The translations under genes were made by a program, and so were the position numbers. Shown here in pieces: positions 36,099 to 44,960 of a stretch of DNA of 64,000 nt (the stretch's first letter is position 1; every line of letters starts with the position of its first letter). The DNA lies in the NCBI GenBank assembly GCA_030730025.1, contig JANQWC010000013.1, forward strand, positions 30,080-94,079, written 5' to 3'. The notes under the pieces are model-generated. The model worked only from the letters and a program-made list of their open reading frames with translations, was not told the origin of the DNA and made no database searches. Source of the DNA: Crocinitomicaceae bacterium. GTDB lineage: Bacteria > Bacteroidota > Bacteroidia > Flavobacteriales_D > Crocinitomicaceae.

Positions 36099-38438
36099 TT
36101 ATTGGCCCAATTTGATCCATGAAAAGCGTTGGCCTGCAATTTCGACAATATATGCGCCCTCTGGCAAGGATTGCACATTGATTGTCGTTTGGCCGGGCGC
36201 AATACTTGCGCTTAAAGTTAGTTTGCCGTCGAGCTGAAAAAAGCGCACCAACAGCTCTTCTTGAACCGTACCAAAAGACACCTGATCTTGACCAGGATTC
36301 GGATACATTTTGAAAGTTTTAGCCGTGCTCAATTCCTCCGTGCCAATAATGGATTCATTGGTAATGCGCCAGTGATCAAATGCCGCCTCTGTAATATTCG
36401 GGTTCGACGGGTAATCTGCCGTGCGCACAAATAATTGCATGTTATTGGTAAAAGGCAAGAGGCCATTGAGCGCAAAACTCTTGTATTCCCAGCTCATGGC
36501 TTGCCCTTGGGGAGCAATGATTTCTTCCAACACCACCTGATCTAGTCCATTGCTGAGGACGACCAGCAAGGTGTCGTCAAAGTTACCTGGGCCATGATAA
36601 CAGTAGAACGAGCGCGCATAACTGAGGTGTGGCGTGCTCAGGCCATTCAAATTAAATGTGGGTGAAATCAGGGTCGTAAAACCTTTGTCTACATCGTTCT
36701 GATCCGGATTGGGTGTCGAGCCATTGCCTGTCACCATGGAAAGCGCACCGCAATCTAGGTTGCTGTCGTTGCCAAACATCGTGTTGGTGGTTGGGTTGGG
36801 TACAGCGCGCTCCCACATACCTGTTTCTGCATCACCCGCGACTGACCAGCCAAAATCAAAAGTGAAATCGTCGTAAAAACCTTTGGGTAGTTCGATTAAA
36901 AGTGTTTGCGTGCTTGCCGTAATAAGCGGCGTACTGCAAACTGTTTGGTAACCCCACTTGCCTAAAATCAGTTCGTAGGTATCTTGGTAGAAAAGTGTAA
37001 AATCTTCTTCGCCCAATCCATTGGTTTGCCCCTCATGCGTAATTTGTGGATGACGCAAACGAATTTGAACGTTTGAAAGCGGCAGCATACTCCCCTGTTC
37101 AACTACTTTAATTTGGAGGTTGAAAGGTGGAATGGGCAGCAAATTGAAATTCAAGGTGGTGGTTTGACCTGCGGTGAGGTTTACTTGCATGGTCTGCGGA
37201 TAATAGCCCGGTTTGTTGACGTTGATCACGTAGCTTCCGCTGCCAGGCATACCTGTTTTGTAGACACCTTGCACATTTGTTTTTTCGGTCATGGCAGCGC
37301 CGCTCAGTGCGACACTTACTTGCTCGAGTAGTTGGCCTGTAATCAAGTCCTTGACCTCACCTACCAAACTTGCTGCGGGCGCATAATTGATTTGCAGTAC
37401 AAAAAGCCCTTCGGTGATGTCTGCGGCAACCGCTTTGTTGGATCCAAAAAATGGATAAACGCCCCAACAACCGTCAAAACCAGGTGTTTGCCCCGGGTAG
37501 GTATCAAAACTACCGAGCTTGATCAGGTTTTGCGGGTCATGAGCGTCGTGCACCACAATGCCATCGCTGTAATAACTCGTGACCAAATACGCGCCCTTGA
37601 CATGCACGTTGTGCGGAACAACTGAAGTGCCCTGCTCGTTTTGCACGCGGTCGATCTCTTGAATTTGCTGCAAATTAGAGATGTCGTAAGCTGCTACATA
37701 AGCACCCGAAATTTCGTCGGTGGTGTACACCACGCTGCCATCTGCACTCGGCCAAATGTTGTGGGTAAATAAATTGGGTGTGGGATGCGTTGCCAAAAGT
37801 ACCGGATTGGCATGATCCGAGACATCCACGATACAAAAATAACCGTCGTAAATATGACCAGTGTAGAGCGTGTCGTTGCGCTCAAAACCATCGTGGACAT
37901 ACGACATATCGAAAACGCCCACCTCAACTGGCTGCATTGGATTGGTGTTGAGATCCAGGATAATGACGCCGCCGTTTCCGCGATTGGCACCAAAAATATA
38001 AGCATAACCGCTCTCTGAAGTATAACAGGTGTGTGCGCTTTGCCAAGGATTCGCCGCCGGCCCTGTATAAAGTGCCGTACTCAAATTGACAGATTGCGGC
38101 AACGGACTAAGGTCAATGATGAGCAAGCCGTCTTCGGCTTCGGTGGTGACGTAAGCGTAGTCGCCATAGACACACGGGTCGCGCCAGATGGATTCTGAAC
38201 CTGGCAACCAAAAAACTTCTTGTGGCTGCGCACCGTTCGTGATATCGACAATTGAGGTGCCTTTAGACGTGCCAACAATGGCGTATTCGTTGCCGAGCTC
38301 ATCGGTGTAACCCCAGACATCGTTGAGATTGGCGTCGTGCAGCGCTTGGTAATCGATGTGAGAAAGTGAATCTATAGCAAATTGAGCAAAGGTGGAACTA
38401 CCAACGAGCGATAACAGAAAAAACAAAACATATTTCAT
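36099..38438 (-). CDS. Choice-of-anchor B family secreted protein with T9SS type A sorting domain
   Basis: A 779-residue exported protein (signal peptide ending near SSTFAQ). Residues ~20-355 form a LVIVD-type propeller as in choice-of-anchor B proteins, with units such as TSIVDITNGAQPQ, LLIIDLSPLPQS and FCIVDVSDHANPVLLA. Two carboxypeptidase-regulatory-like beta domains follow (~360-520, GEVKDLITGQLLEQVSV and IKVVEQGSMLPLSNVQI). Next is a jelly-roll-like region (~525-695) and a T9SS type A sorting domain from KMYPNPGQDQ to the end. Function unknown; likely surface or secreted. It lies 27 nt after the PNGase F-like gene on the same strand and is probably cotranscribed. Confidence 0.83.
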   Translation of the reverse strand: MKYVLFFLLSLVGSSTFAQFAIDSLSHIDYQALHDANLNDVWGYTDELGNEYAIVGTSKGTSIVDITNGAQPQEVFWLPGSESIWRDPCVYGDYAYVTTEAEDGLLIIDLSPLPQSVNLSTALYTGPAANPWQSAHTCYTSESGYAYIFGANRGNGGVIILDLNTNPMQPVEVGVFDMSYVHDGFERNDTLYTGHIYDGYFCIVDVSDHANPVLLATHPTPNLFTHNIWPSADGSVVYTTDEISGAYVAAYDISNLQQIQEIDRVQNEQGTSVVPHNVHVKGAYLVTSYYSDGIVVHDAHDPQNLIKLGSFDTYPGQTPGFDGCWGVYPFFGSNKAVAADITEGLFVLQINYAPAASLVGEVKDLITGQLLEQVSVALSGAAMTEKTNVQGVYKTGMPGSGSYVINVNKPGYYPQTMQVNLTAGQTTTLNFNLLPIPPFNLQIKVVEQGSMLPLSNVQIRLRHPQITHEGQTNGLGEEDFTLFYQDTYELILGKWGYQTVCSTPLITASTQTLLIELPKGFYDDFTFDFGWSVAGDAETGMWERAVPNPTTNTMFGNDSNLDCGALSMVTGNGSTPNPDQNDVDKGFTTLISPTFNLNGLSTPHLSYARSFYCYHGPGNFDDTLLVVLSNGLDQVVLEEIIAPQGQAMSWEYKSFALNGLLPFTNNMQLFVRTADYPSNPNITEAAFDHWRITNESIIGTEELSTAKTFKMYPNPGQDQVSFGTVQEELLVRFFQLDGKLTLSASIAPGQTTINVQSLPEGAYIVEIAGQRFSWIKLGQ

Positions 38439-38465
38439 AAATCTTTACTTAGGTAGTTGACTTGC

Positions 38466-41400
38466 TTATTGACGGATGAATTTTTGTGCATAAGTACCAC
38501 TTGCGGTCTGTATTTCAATGAGGTAGGTTCCGGCCGGATACCCGCTGAAATCGATGAAACTTTCGGCAAAATTGGCAGTGGCGTTCATTTTTTCTCGGTG
38601 TAATTCCCTTCCCATGAGGTCTCGGACGCGCAATTGTGCTGCACCTTGGATGTCGCCTTCCATTTCGATGGTCACCATTCCCGCCCCCGGATTGGGATAA
38701 ACCGCAACTCTAGGGTCGAGTGTTATTTGTGGCGCATCTAGTGTAAAGCCAACAGTGAAATCATAGCGGTGGTAATGGCCGAAATCGCCAGGGAAAAACT
38801 CGATGTAACTGCCGCCCACCTGACGCAAACGCATCTGGCCAGAGGTTTCACCTTCTACTTGTGCAGAATACCAAAAGGCCAAGCCGTCGTGATCGGTGTC
38901 TTCAATAATGATGGAATAACAACCCGGTGCGAGGTCAAAAGTATCTTTATACTGAGTCGTGTTTTGAAGGTTGCTGCGCTCAAAAAGAACGGTGCCCGCA
39001 TGGTCTAGCAATTGGTAGCTGTTTTCGCTGGCTTTGTTGTTGGTGGTGAGCCAGATAAAGAAGGGGCCGTCGATGCGTTCTGGTGCGTCGTACTTGACGG
39101 TCATGAGGCTGTTTTGGTTGTAGTCGTCTGGACCGATTTGGCCATTGACATCGGCTACCCAGGCTGTAAATGTATACGAGCTGTCTTGCTCATACCACCA
39201 GTTCATGTCGGTGACAGGAATTTCGACAGTTGTTTGCTCTAAAAAGCCGAGGTTGCCAGTCCAGTCAAAAACCAAATTCGAACCGTAATCTAGCCAACAG
39301 AAAATGCGACAAGAGGTGAGTGCCTGCGCACCCGTGTTCTTGAGTACAATTCGCGGATTCTGACAAGATGGATTCCACTTGGAATAATACTCGTAGTTGT
39401 TCGGATTGAGCACATCGATGATAGCGGCGTCGTTTTGGAAATTTGGAGCAGAATATGAAATGAGGTCATAGGCCGCAATGTAGTTACCGCCTGCTTGCCC
39501 TGGGTCTGTAGTCGGGACCGCATTGATGGCGTAATCCAAAGAAACGGTGTCTCCGGGTGTGACGTACGGGGTGAGTTCAAACTCGAACTCCTTGACTAAG
39601 TCTCCTGGGCACCAACCTTCGCGGGCATAAGGCCAAGTACCTCCTTGACTGATGTTGGGGTTGTCGCCGCAAACCATGGCATCCCAAATGCTCCAATTGA
39701 AGCGCGGTACGCCGTCTACTTTGATTTGATGGCTGTTGTTGACCCACTCGCAGCAAGCGTAGTCACCGACTTGGCCGTGGCCAGACATGCGGGTCTTGAT
39801 TTTGAACATTTCAGCAGTATCACTGAGCACAACTGGCTTGGCCTGCAGCACGGCATCCGCTGCCATCTGACCAAAATTATACGATCTGAAATCAGCCCAA
39901 ATAGGCTCGCGCTTCACGACGTCGCGCGGCGGAATACCTTTTATAAATGCAAATTTGAGGTCGATGAGTTCTTGGGTGTTGTGCGCCGCGAGATCGACCA
40001 AACCGTGTAGGTATTGCTGGTAGTCGGTAACATCGTAAATCCAGGTAAAACCATTGGGGCCGAGGTCGAACTGAATGCCATAAGGGGTGATGTAGCGTGC
40101 AATTTCGACATCGTGAATGATTTCGTAAGGCGGGTTGTAAACCGTGATGGCCTGATTTTGCAATGTTTGGGTGGTCTGGATTGGCGTAGAGTTGATGAGC
40201 AGGCCGTTGAGGTCGTAGACGTTGGTATTTCCTTCTAAGGCGCCAATGTAAGTCTGAACGAGTTCGAAATGACGGTGCATTGGCGTTTGTTCAAAAATCA
40301 CAACTGGCTCTTTGAGCTGAAGTTGGGTCAGTACGTTTATGTTCGCATTTGGAGGGACGTTGCCCTGTCCTATTTGCAATAAAGGCCTTTGATTTTGAAT
40401 GTTTTGCCCAACGAATTTGGTGTCATTGGCTTTGATCATACCCAACTCAGAGGGCATCAGAACGTGGTCATTAGGACCCAAGTCTCGGGCATATTTCACG
40501 TTGTCGAAGTCGTGATAGAGCACTAAACTTGGCCAATTCGGATGCGTGGCATCAATTTTTTGCGCGTAGTACGCAGCAATTGTAGCAGGGCTCAGCGCCG
40601 CTTTATAAATGCGCAATTCATCAAGGCTACCCTTCCAAGAAAGTGATTGATTGCCGCCACTTGCACCGATGACGAGGCGGTGGAAATAGCCCATTTCACG
40701 GTTCTTGTTGTTGCCAGACAACCAAAGCTGCCCGTTTTTGTAAATATACATCTGACCCGTCGGTTGGTCTTTGACAAACGCCCAGTGGTTCCATTCGCTG
40801 TCGATTTCGGGAGCAGTGGCCGCCTGATTGATGCGGTCGTAGCCCGTTTCGTCGCCGGCGTCAAAATAAATATTGTTGTTGCTCCAAGGCATGTGGATAT
40901 TGAAAATGCGACGGCCCGCGGTGTCGAGGGCTTCCATGAAGGTGGTGTTTTGGGCTGTATTTCCGTTGCCTTTGGCCCAGAATTCAATTGTGAACTGATC
41001 GCCGATTTCTTCATCGGCAAAAGAAGAGAGTGTGTGGTTACTGCCACTGAGTTCCAACTGCCCATTGCGGCCCACATAACTGGCTGCCATTGGCGCGGTG
41101 TTGGCGTCCATGATAAAATCGATGGCTGGTACGGGAAAATCATTGCTGATGGTAAATTCGATCAGCAAGTTGCTGACGCCGTCCCAGATAAAATCTTGGT
41201 AAAAAACAAAGTTGTTCCAACCTGGAATCAAAGGTGGCATGGACATGCCGGGCGCGTGCGATGCCCGATAAACTTCTGTAAATACTGGATTTAGAAATTG
41301 AGAAATGGTATTTTCTTGCGTACTTGCGATGCGGATCACAGGATGCCAAAGCAGACCGCCAGAAGGCGTGTTCAAACGCAAAGAGCTCAAGGCGCCGGGC

Positions 41401-41924
41401 TGAATCCCTGCCGTTAAAAGCTCTGCTGCATGCACTAAAAATTGGTATTTGCTGCCTTGTTGGTTGGTCAAAAACGGTAAAGTCGAAAAAGCGCCAGGGC
41501 TATTGACGGGGTAATGCGTAAGGGCCGACCCATTTCTGACAAACTCTTGAATTTGGTACTGATCGGCTTCTTGGTAAGGAAGCGGCTTGAAATTGATTTG
41601 AGCGGGAGTGGCCCAGTTCATCATGAACTGCATGCCGTTGATGTCAGTGGAGTCTAGCTGACCGGTGTGATCAAAGACGCGGGTGTAAGTGAGGTAATCC
41701 CACTCGCCGCAGTTGTATTGATCCCAGGTGGTAAGGGGCGAACACTTGAGCTTGTAATACATTTGTACTTTCTCAAAGCGCTCTGTGTCCAAAGATGCTG
41801 GAAACTGAAAATCAGCTCTTCTTGTCGTGATGGAATCAAAGGTGAAAGTCTGTACCCAGGTGGTATCTTGGGCAAAAGAAGCTAAACTCGAGACAAAAAA
41901 GCAGGCAAATAAAAGGTATTTCAT
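38466..41924 (-). CDS. Secreted PNGase F-like protein with inserted LamG domain and T9SS type A sorting domain
   Basis: A 1152-residue exported protein (signal peptide ending near ASFAQ). Residues ~22-90 resemble the start of PNGase F, with CGEWDYLTYTRVF holding an Asp (D76) where PNGase F has its catalytic Asp. A ~500-residue segment follows, containing a LamG/concanavalin-like domain (residues ~285-445, FTIEFWAKGNG and WNHWAFVKD). PNGase F similarity then resumes near residue 600 (IARYITPYGIQ), with E652 in NTQELIDL, and the C domain (SGHGQVGDYACCEW, E726; GTWPYAREGWCPGD). The C-terminus from VYPNPGAGMVTIEM is a T9SS sorting domain. PNGase F removes N-glycans from glycoproteins; activity is plausible but unproven. 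The following cargo gene is 27 nt away. Confidence 0.8.
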   Translation of the reverse strand: MKYLLFACFFVSSLASFAQDTTWVQTFTFDSITTRRADFQFPASLDTERFEKVQMYYKLKCSPLTTWDQYNCGEWDYLTYTRVFDHTGQLDSTDINGMQFMMNWATPAQINFKPLPYQEADQYQIQEFVRNGSALTHYPVNSPGAFSTLPFLTNQQGSKYQFLVHAAELLTAGIQPGALSSLRLNTPSGGLLWHPVIRIASTQENTISQFLNPVFTEVYRASHAPGMSMPPLIPGWNNFVFYQDFIWDGVSNLLIEFTISNDFPVPAIDFIMDANTAPMAASYVGRNGQLELSGSNHTLSSFADEEIGDQFTIEFWAKGNGNTAQNTTFMEALDTAGRRIFNIHMPWSNNNIYFDAGDETGYDRINQAATAPEIDSEWNHWAFVKDQPTGQMYIYKNGQLWLSGNNKNREMGYFHRLVIGASGGNQSLSWKGSLDELRIYKAALSPATIAAYYAQKIDATHPNWPSLVLYHDFDNVKYARDLGPNDHVLMPSELGMIKANDTKFVGQNIQNQRPLLQIGQGNVPPNANINVLTQLQLKEPVVIFEQTPMHRHFELVQTYIGALEGNTNVYDLNGLLINSTPIQTTQTLQNQAITVYNPPYEIIHDVEIARYITPYGIQFDLGPNGFTWIYDVTDYQQYLHGLVDLAAHNTQELIDLKFAFIKGIPPRDVVKREPIWADFRSYNFGQMAADAVLQAKPVVLSDTAEMFKIKTRMSGHGQVGDYACCEWVNNSHQIKVDGVPRFNWSIWDAMVCGDNPNISQGGTWPYAREGWCPGDLVKEFEFELTPYVTPGDTVSLDYAINAVPTTDPGQAGGNYIAAYDLISYSAPNFQNDAAIIDVLNPNNYEYYSKWNPSCQNPRIVLKNTGAQALTSCRIFCWLDYGSNLVFDWTGNLGFLEQTTVEIPVTDMNWWYEQDSSYTFTAWVADVNGQIGPDDYNQNSLMTVKYDAPERIDGPFFIWLTTNNKASENSYQLLDHAGTVLFERSNLQNTTQYKDTFDLAPGCYSIIIEDTDHDGLAFWYSAQVEGETSGQMRLRQVGGSYIEFFPGDFGHYHRYDFTVGFTLDAPQITLDPRVAVYPNPGAGMVTIEMEGDIQGAAQLRVRDLMGRELHREKMNATANFAESFIDFSGYPAGTYLIEIQTASGTYAQKFIRQ

Positions 41925-41968
41925 AGCAAGGACTTATAGTAGTCCTCTAAAATACAAACAATTTGAGA

Positions 41969-42814
41969 TTAATTGAAAAACAATTTGAGCGAAAGCCCAA
42001 GCGTTTGGCGCAGTTCAGTGCGTTCAATGATGTAATCTAGAAAACCGTGTTCGAGTAAAAATTCGCTGGTCTGAAAGCCTTCAGGGAGGTCTCTTCCGAT
42101 GGTTTCCTTAACCACGCGCGGGCCTGCAAAAGCGATGAGTGCGCCGGGCTCAGCAATATTGATGTCGCCGAGCATGGCAAATGAGGCCGTTACGCCACCG
42201 GTTGTTGGGTCGGTGAGATAAGAAATATAAGGAAGCTTGGCCTCGGAGAGCTGACCGAGCTTGCCCGAAACTTTTGCCATCTGCATTAAAGAATAACCCG
42301 CTTCCATCATGCGCGCGCCACCCGATTTAGAGATGATCATGAAAGCAGCTTTTTCTGCAATTGCCAAATCTATCGCGCGGGCGATTTTTTCTCCCATCAC
42401 AGAACCCATAGAACCGCCAATGAAATTGAAATCCATGGCGGCAATGACTAACGGCTGCCCCTCGAGCGTGCCCTTCGCCGTGCGAATAGCGTCTTTGAGG
42501 CCAGTTGCTTCTTGAGTCGCCGAAACGCGATCGGTGTATTTCTTGGTATCGGTAAAGCCCAATGGGTCGCCAGATTGTAAATCTGAATTGAGCTCTTCAA
42601 ATTTTTGCTCGTCGAAAATGAGCTCAAAATACGCTGCGGCGCCGATGCGCTCGTGGTGCGAGCAGCGGTCACAAACGTAGTTGTTGCGCATGAGGTCATC
42701 GCTGGTGTAGAGTGTTTTGCAATTAGAGCAGCGTACCCATAGCCCTTCTGGCACTTCCATTTTGTCGCTTGTGGAAGTAGTGATGCCTTCTTTATTTCTT
42801 TTAAACCATGCCAT
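41969..42814 (-). CDS. accD: Acetyl-CoA carboxylase carboxyltransferase subunit beta
   Basis: A 281-residue subunit of acetyl-CoA carboxylase, which makes malonyl-CoA for fatty-acid synthesis. The N-terminal zinc ribbon uses C29, C32, C48 and C51 ([11 protein letters not shown] ... YVCDRCSHH). The crotonase-like carboxyltransferase fold follows, with [15 protein letters not shown] and the [13 protein letters not shown] oxyanion-hole region, plus the [18 protein letters not shown] segment. Length is normal. It begins 4 nt after the stop of fba, so the two are cotranscribed. The alpha subunit gene is not in the window. Confidence 0.96.
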   Translation of the reverse strand: MAWFKRNKEGITTSTSDKMEVPEGLWVRCSNCKTLYTSDDLMRNNYVCDRCSHHERIGAAAYFELIFDEQKFEELNSDLQSGDPLGFTDTKKYTDRVSATQEATGLKDAIRTAKGTLEGQPLVIAAMDFNFIGGSMGSVMGEKIARAIDLAIAEKAAFMIISKSGGARMMEAGYSLMQMAKVSGKLGQLSEAKLPYISYLTDPTTGGVTASFAMLGDINIAEPGALIAFAGPRVVKETIGRDLPEGFQTSEFLLEHGFLDYIIERTELRQTLGLSLKLFFN

Positions 42815-42818
42815 AATT

Positions 42819-43880
42819 TCAATTCAGCGTGTTGATGTTATTTAAGTCCGCAAAAGACTGCTCCAGGCGCTGAACGAAAGTCAGTTCGCCTTCGCGCAAC
42901 CATTTGCGAGGATCGTAGTATTTTTTGTTGGGCTCATCGGCACCATTTGGATTGCCAATTTGGGTACGAAGGTAAGCCAAATTGGTTTCAATGTAATCGC
43001 GCACACCTTCGGTGAAGGCAAATTGCATATCGGTATCGATGTTCATCTTGACCACGCCGTAGCCAATTGCTTCTCTGATTTCTTCGAGACTAGAGCCCGA
43101 ACCACCATGAAAGACAAAATCGACAGGATTGGGCTCCGTGTTGTATTTTTCTTGAATGTATGCTTGTGAATTCTTCAAAATAACAGGCGTCAGCTGAACA
43201 TTCCCTGGCTTATAAACACCGTGTACATTGCCAAAAGAAGCGGCAATTGTGAAGCGCGGCGAAATTTGTAAAAGTGCTTCATAGGCTTCGGCTACTTCTT
43301 CAGGTTGGGTATATAACTTGGCGTTGTCTACGTCGGTGTTGTCTACGCCGTCTTCTTCGCCGCCAGTGATGCCCAATTCAATCTCGAGGGTCATGCCCAT
43401 TTTGGACATGCGACGCAAGTAGTTTTGACAGATTTCGAGGTTTTCGGCCAATGGTTCTTCACTGAGGTCGATCATGTGCGAACTGTATAAAGGCTTGCCT
43501 GTTTCTGCATAAAATACCTCGCCAGCGTCTAGTAAAGCGTCTATCCAAGGCAGGAGTTTTTTGGCGCAGTGGTCGGTGTGTAAAATGACAGTAGCGCCAT
43601 AGGCTTCGGCAAGGGCATGTACGTGACGTGCACCTGCGATTGAACCTAAAATGGCCGCTTTTTCTTCGGCGTTTGAGAGTCCTTTTCCTGCAAAAAACTG
43701 GCCGCCTCCGTTTGAAAATTGAATGATGACGGGTGCGTTGAGTTTGGCAGCTGTTTCCATCACGGCATTGACCGTACTGCTGCTCGTGACATTCACGGCA
43801 GGCAGGGCAAAACCTTTTTGTTTGGCGAGCTGAAAAATAGCTTGTACTTGATCGCCTGTGGCGACTCCGGGCTTGATCAT
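42819..43880 (-). CDS. fba: Fructose-bisphosphate aldolase class II
   Basis: A 353-residue zinc aldolase interconverting fructose 1,6-bisphosphate with DHAP and glyceraldehyde 3-phosphate. The metal/catalytic motif is HTDHCAKK (catalytic Asp at 103, zinc His at 104), with further ligands in [11 protein letters not shown] and [12 protein letters not shown]. The phosphate-binding GGSGSS follows near residue 270. Length and motifs fit class IIA enzymes like E. coli FbaA. The promoter box TAATTTTG lies 31 nt upstream of the ATG. It is cotranscribed with accD. Confidence 0.96.
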   Translation of the reverse strand: MIKPGVATGDQVQAIFQLAKQKGFALPAVNVTSSSTVNAVMETAAKLNAPVIIQFSNGGGQFFAGKGLSNAEEKAAILGSIAGARHVHALAEAYGATVILHTDHCAKKLLPWIDALLDAGEVFYAETGKPLYSSHMIDLSEEPLAENLEICQNYLRRMSKMGMTLEIELGITGGEEDGVDNTDVDNAKLYTQPEEVAEAYEALLQISPRFTIAASFGNVHGVYKPGNVQLTPVILKNSQAYIQEKYNTEPNPVDFVFHGGSGSSLEEIREAIGYGVVKMNIDTDMQFAFTEGVRDYIETNLAYLRTQIGNPNGADEPNKKYYDPRKWLREGELTFVQRLEQSFADLNNINTLN

Positions 43881-43911
43881 TGTCGAATGCTTTTGTTGTT
43901 GATTGATGTCA

Positions 43912-43919
43912 CAAAATTA
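43912..43919 (-). promoter_or_regulatory. -7 box TAATTTTG for fba-accD
   Basis: An exact TAnnTTTG element on the minus strand, 31 nt upstream of the fba ATG at 43880. Confidence 0.55.
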
Positions 43920-43985
43920 GAAATTATCTGCGATATAATATTTGACAGTTTTTCGCGTTAATGATTCAAACCTTTAAAACAGCCT

Positions 43986-44132
43986 ATGATTAAAAACACT
44001 TACCCAGCACAACCCTCTCCAAGTACCACCCTTCTACCCGACTCGCGCGTCCTTCACTTTCTGAAGATGTACAGCCAGTCTATAGAAGTGGTCAAAGGCA
44101 AACAGGGAAACATCATTATTGGAAAAAACTAA
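43986..44132 (+). CDS. Small conserved-looking protein of 48 residues
   Basis: A 48-codon gene starting MIKNTYPAQPS and ending GNIIIGKN, basic and without Cys. A short Pro/Ser/Thr-rich N-terminus is followed by a helix-forming stretch (VLHFLKMYSQSIEVVKGK). The general plan, an MIKNxYP start then a YSxSxxVxK helix, resembles small uncharacterised proteins I associate with Flavobacteriia, but this is memory, not a search. The gene is flanked by ordinary non-coding DNA and followed after 3 nt by a strong UUCG-loop terminator, which supports a real transcription unit. No exact TAnnTTTG box lies upstream. Function unknown. Confidence 0.6.
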   Translation: MIKNTYPAQPSPSTTLLPDSRVLHFLKMYSQSIEVVKGKQGNIIIGKN

Positions 44133-44135
44133 TTG

Positions 44136-44157
44136 AGCGCCTTCGGGCGCTTTTTTT
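44136..44157 (+). terminator. Rho-independent terminator with TTCG tetraloop
   Basis: AGCGCC-TTCG-GGCGCT followed by seven T. It starts 3 nt after the stop of the 48-codon gene and ends within the 3' end of the convergent DUF1801 gene (stop at 44156). Confidence 0.85.
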
Positions 44158-44500
44158 ATGCCTTGTTTTGAAGGTAAACGAGGATGTCTTGAACCAAGTC
44201 TAGTGGGAGTTCTGCTTTGAGCGGGAATTGCACAGCTCCTTTGGAATATTGATAACCTCTTGATTCAAATTCAGCAGCAAATGCAGCAATGCCTTTGGCT
44301 CCTGGATACAAGCCAATATGCTTCGAGTAGCCCGCATAATGAATGAGGTTTTTACCATTGACTTGAAAAGTCGGGATACCGTAGGCCATTTTTTGTGTAG
44401 GCTCTGGTAGGTTTTGCTCGATAAATGCGTGCAAAACATTCAGTTTTTCCTGGATATGGATCGGAAAACGCGCGATGTGTGCGGCAATTTCGGGGTGCAT
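44156..44500 (-). CDS. DUF1801 (YdhG-like) protein
   Basis: A 114-residue soluble protein with the DUF1801 pattern: EKLNVLHAFIEQNLPEPTQKMAYGIPTF, then HIGLYPGAKGIAAF and AVQFPLKAELPLDLV near the end. The family is small and of unknown function; related folds include iron chaperone-like (frataxin-like) proteins. The ATG at 44500 overlaps the stop of the upstream SRPBCC gene by 1 nt (TAATG), so a longer start 14 codons upstream is unlikely and the two are coupled. Confidence 0.85.
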   Translation of the reverse strand: MHPEIAAHIARFPIHIQEKLNVLHAFIEQNLPEPTQKMAYGIPTFQVNGKNLIHYAGYSKHIGLYPGAKGIAAFAAEFESRGYQYSKGAVQFPLKAELPLDLVQDILVYLQNKA

Positions 44501-44913
44501 TATTCGCAATAACTTTTGAACTGATTGAGGATGGCCTGCCAACCTTGTTGCTGTAGTGCTAGGGTGTTTTCGGTTTCGGGCTGAAAACGCTGTTGCAATA
44601 ACACGGCATTTTCGCCAGCGATGAATTTCACTTCCACCTTTCTGCCGTCTTCAAGCTCGGAGGCAATAAAAGACAACACTTCAATAGCTAAAAATGTGGC
44701 TTTCAGGTCAAAACCAAAACTGCCGTCTCTGGCCTCCATGCGGTAAACAGAAGATCCGCCTACGCTAAAATCTACTTCGGCTTTTGGGCAGTACCAAGAT
44801 TCGTGGGCGAAGTTCCAATTGACAACATGCTCGGCTTGGGTCCATTTCTCCCAAACTTGGTCTAGGGGCGCGTGAATGGTAGCGCTGACCTCTAAAAATT
44901 CTCCGTTTGACAT
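44500..44913 (-). CDS. SRPBCC/AHSA1-family ligand-binding protein
   Basis: A 137-residue START-like protein. It opens with the family-typical EVSATIHAPLDQVWEKWT and has the KAEVDFSVGGSSVYRMEARDG and GWQAILNQFKSY segments usual for AHSA1/YndB-type proteins, which bind small hydrophobic ligands or act with Hsp90. The specific ligand is unknown. The ATG lies 4 nt behind an exact TAnnTTTG box, predicting a leaderless mRNA. It is coupled to the DUF1801 gene, a pairing that looks like a small stress or ligand-response operon. Confidence 0.85.
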   Translation of the reverse strand: MSNGEFLEVSATIHAPLDQVWEKWTQAEHVVNWNFAHESWYCPKAEVDFSVGGSSVYRMEARDGSFGFDLKATFLAIEVLSFIASELEDGRKVEVKFIAGENAVLLQQRFQPETENTLALQQQGWQAILNQFKSYCE

Positions 44914-44917
44914 GGAA

Positions 44918-44925
44918 CAAAATTA
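44918..44925 (-). promoter_or_regulatory. -7 box TAATTTTG for the SRPBCC-DUF1801 operon
   Basis: An exact TAnnTTTG on the minus strand, followed by TTCC and the ATG at 44913; the spacing predicts a leaderless transcript. Confidence 0.6.
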
Positions 44926-44948
44926 GTGAATGTCACTCAATTAATTGG

Positions 44949-44956
44949 TAATTTTA
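44949..44956 (+). promoter_or_regulatory. Near-consensus -7 box TAATTTTA for uvrB
   Basis: One base off TAnnTTTG, followed by ACCC and the uvrB ATG at 44961, the same 4-nt spacing as several exact boxes in the window. It lies back to back with the SRPBCC promoter, whose box ends 24 bp away. Confidence 0.4.
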
Positions 44957-44960
44957 ACCC

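Noticed and set aside
40647..41294. Rightward frame of 215 codons
   Set aside because: Antisense to the LamG part of the PNGase F-like gene, which has clear domains; no recognisable motif of its own.
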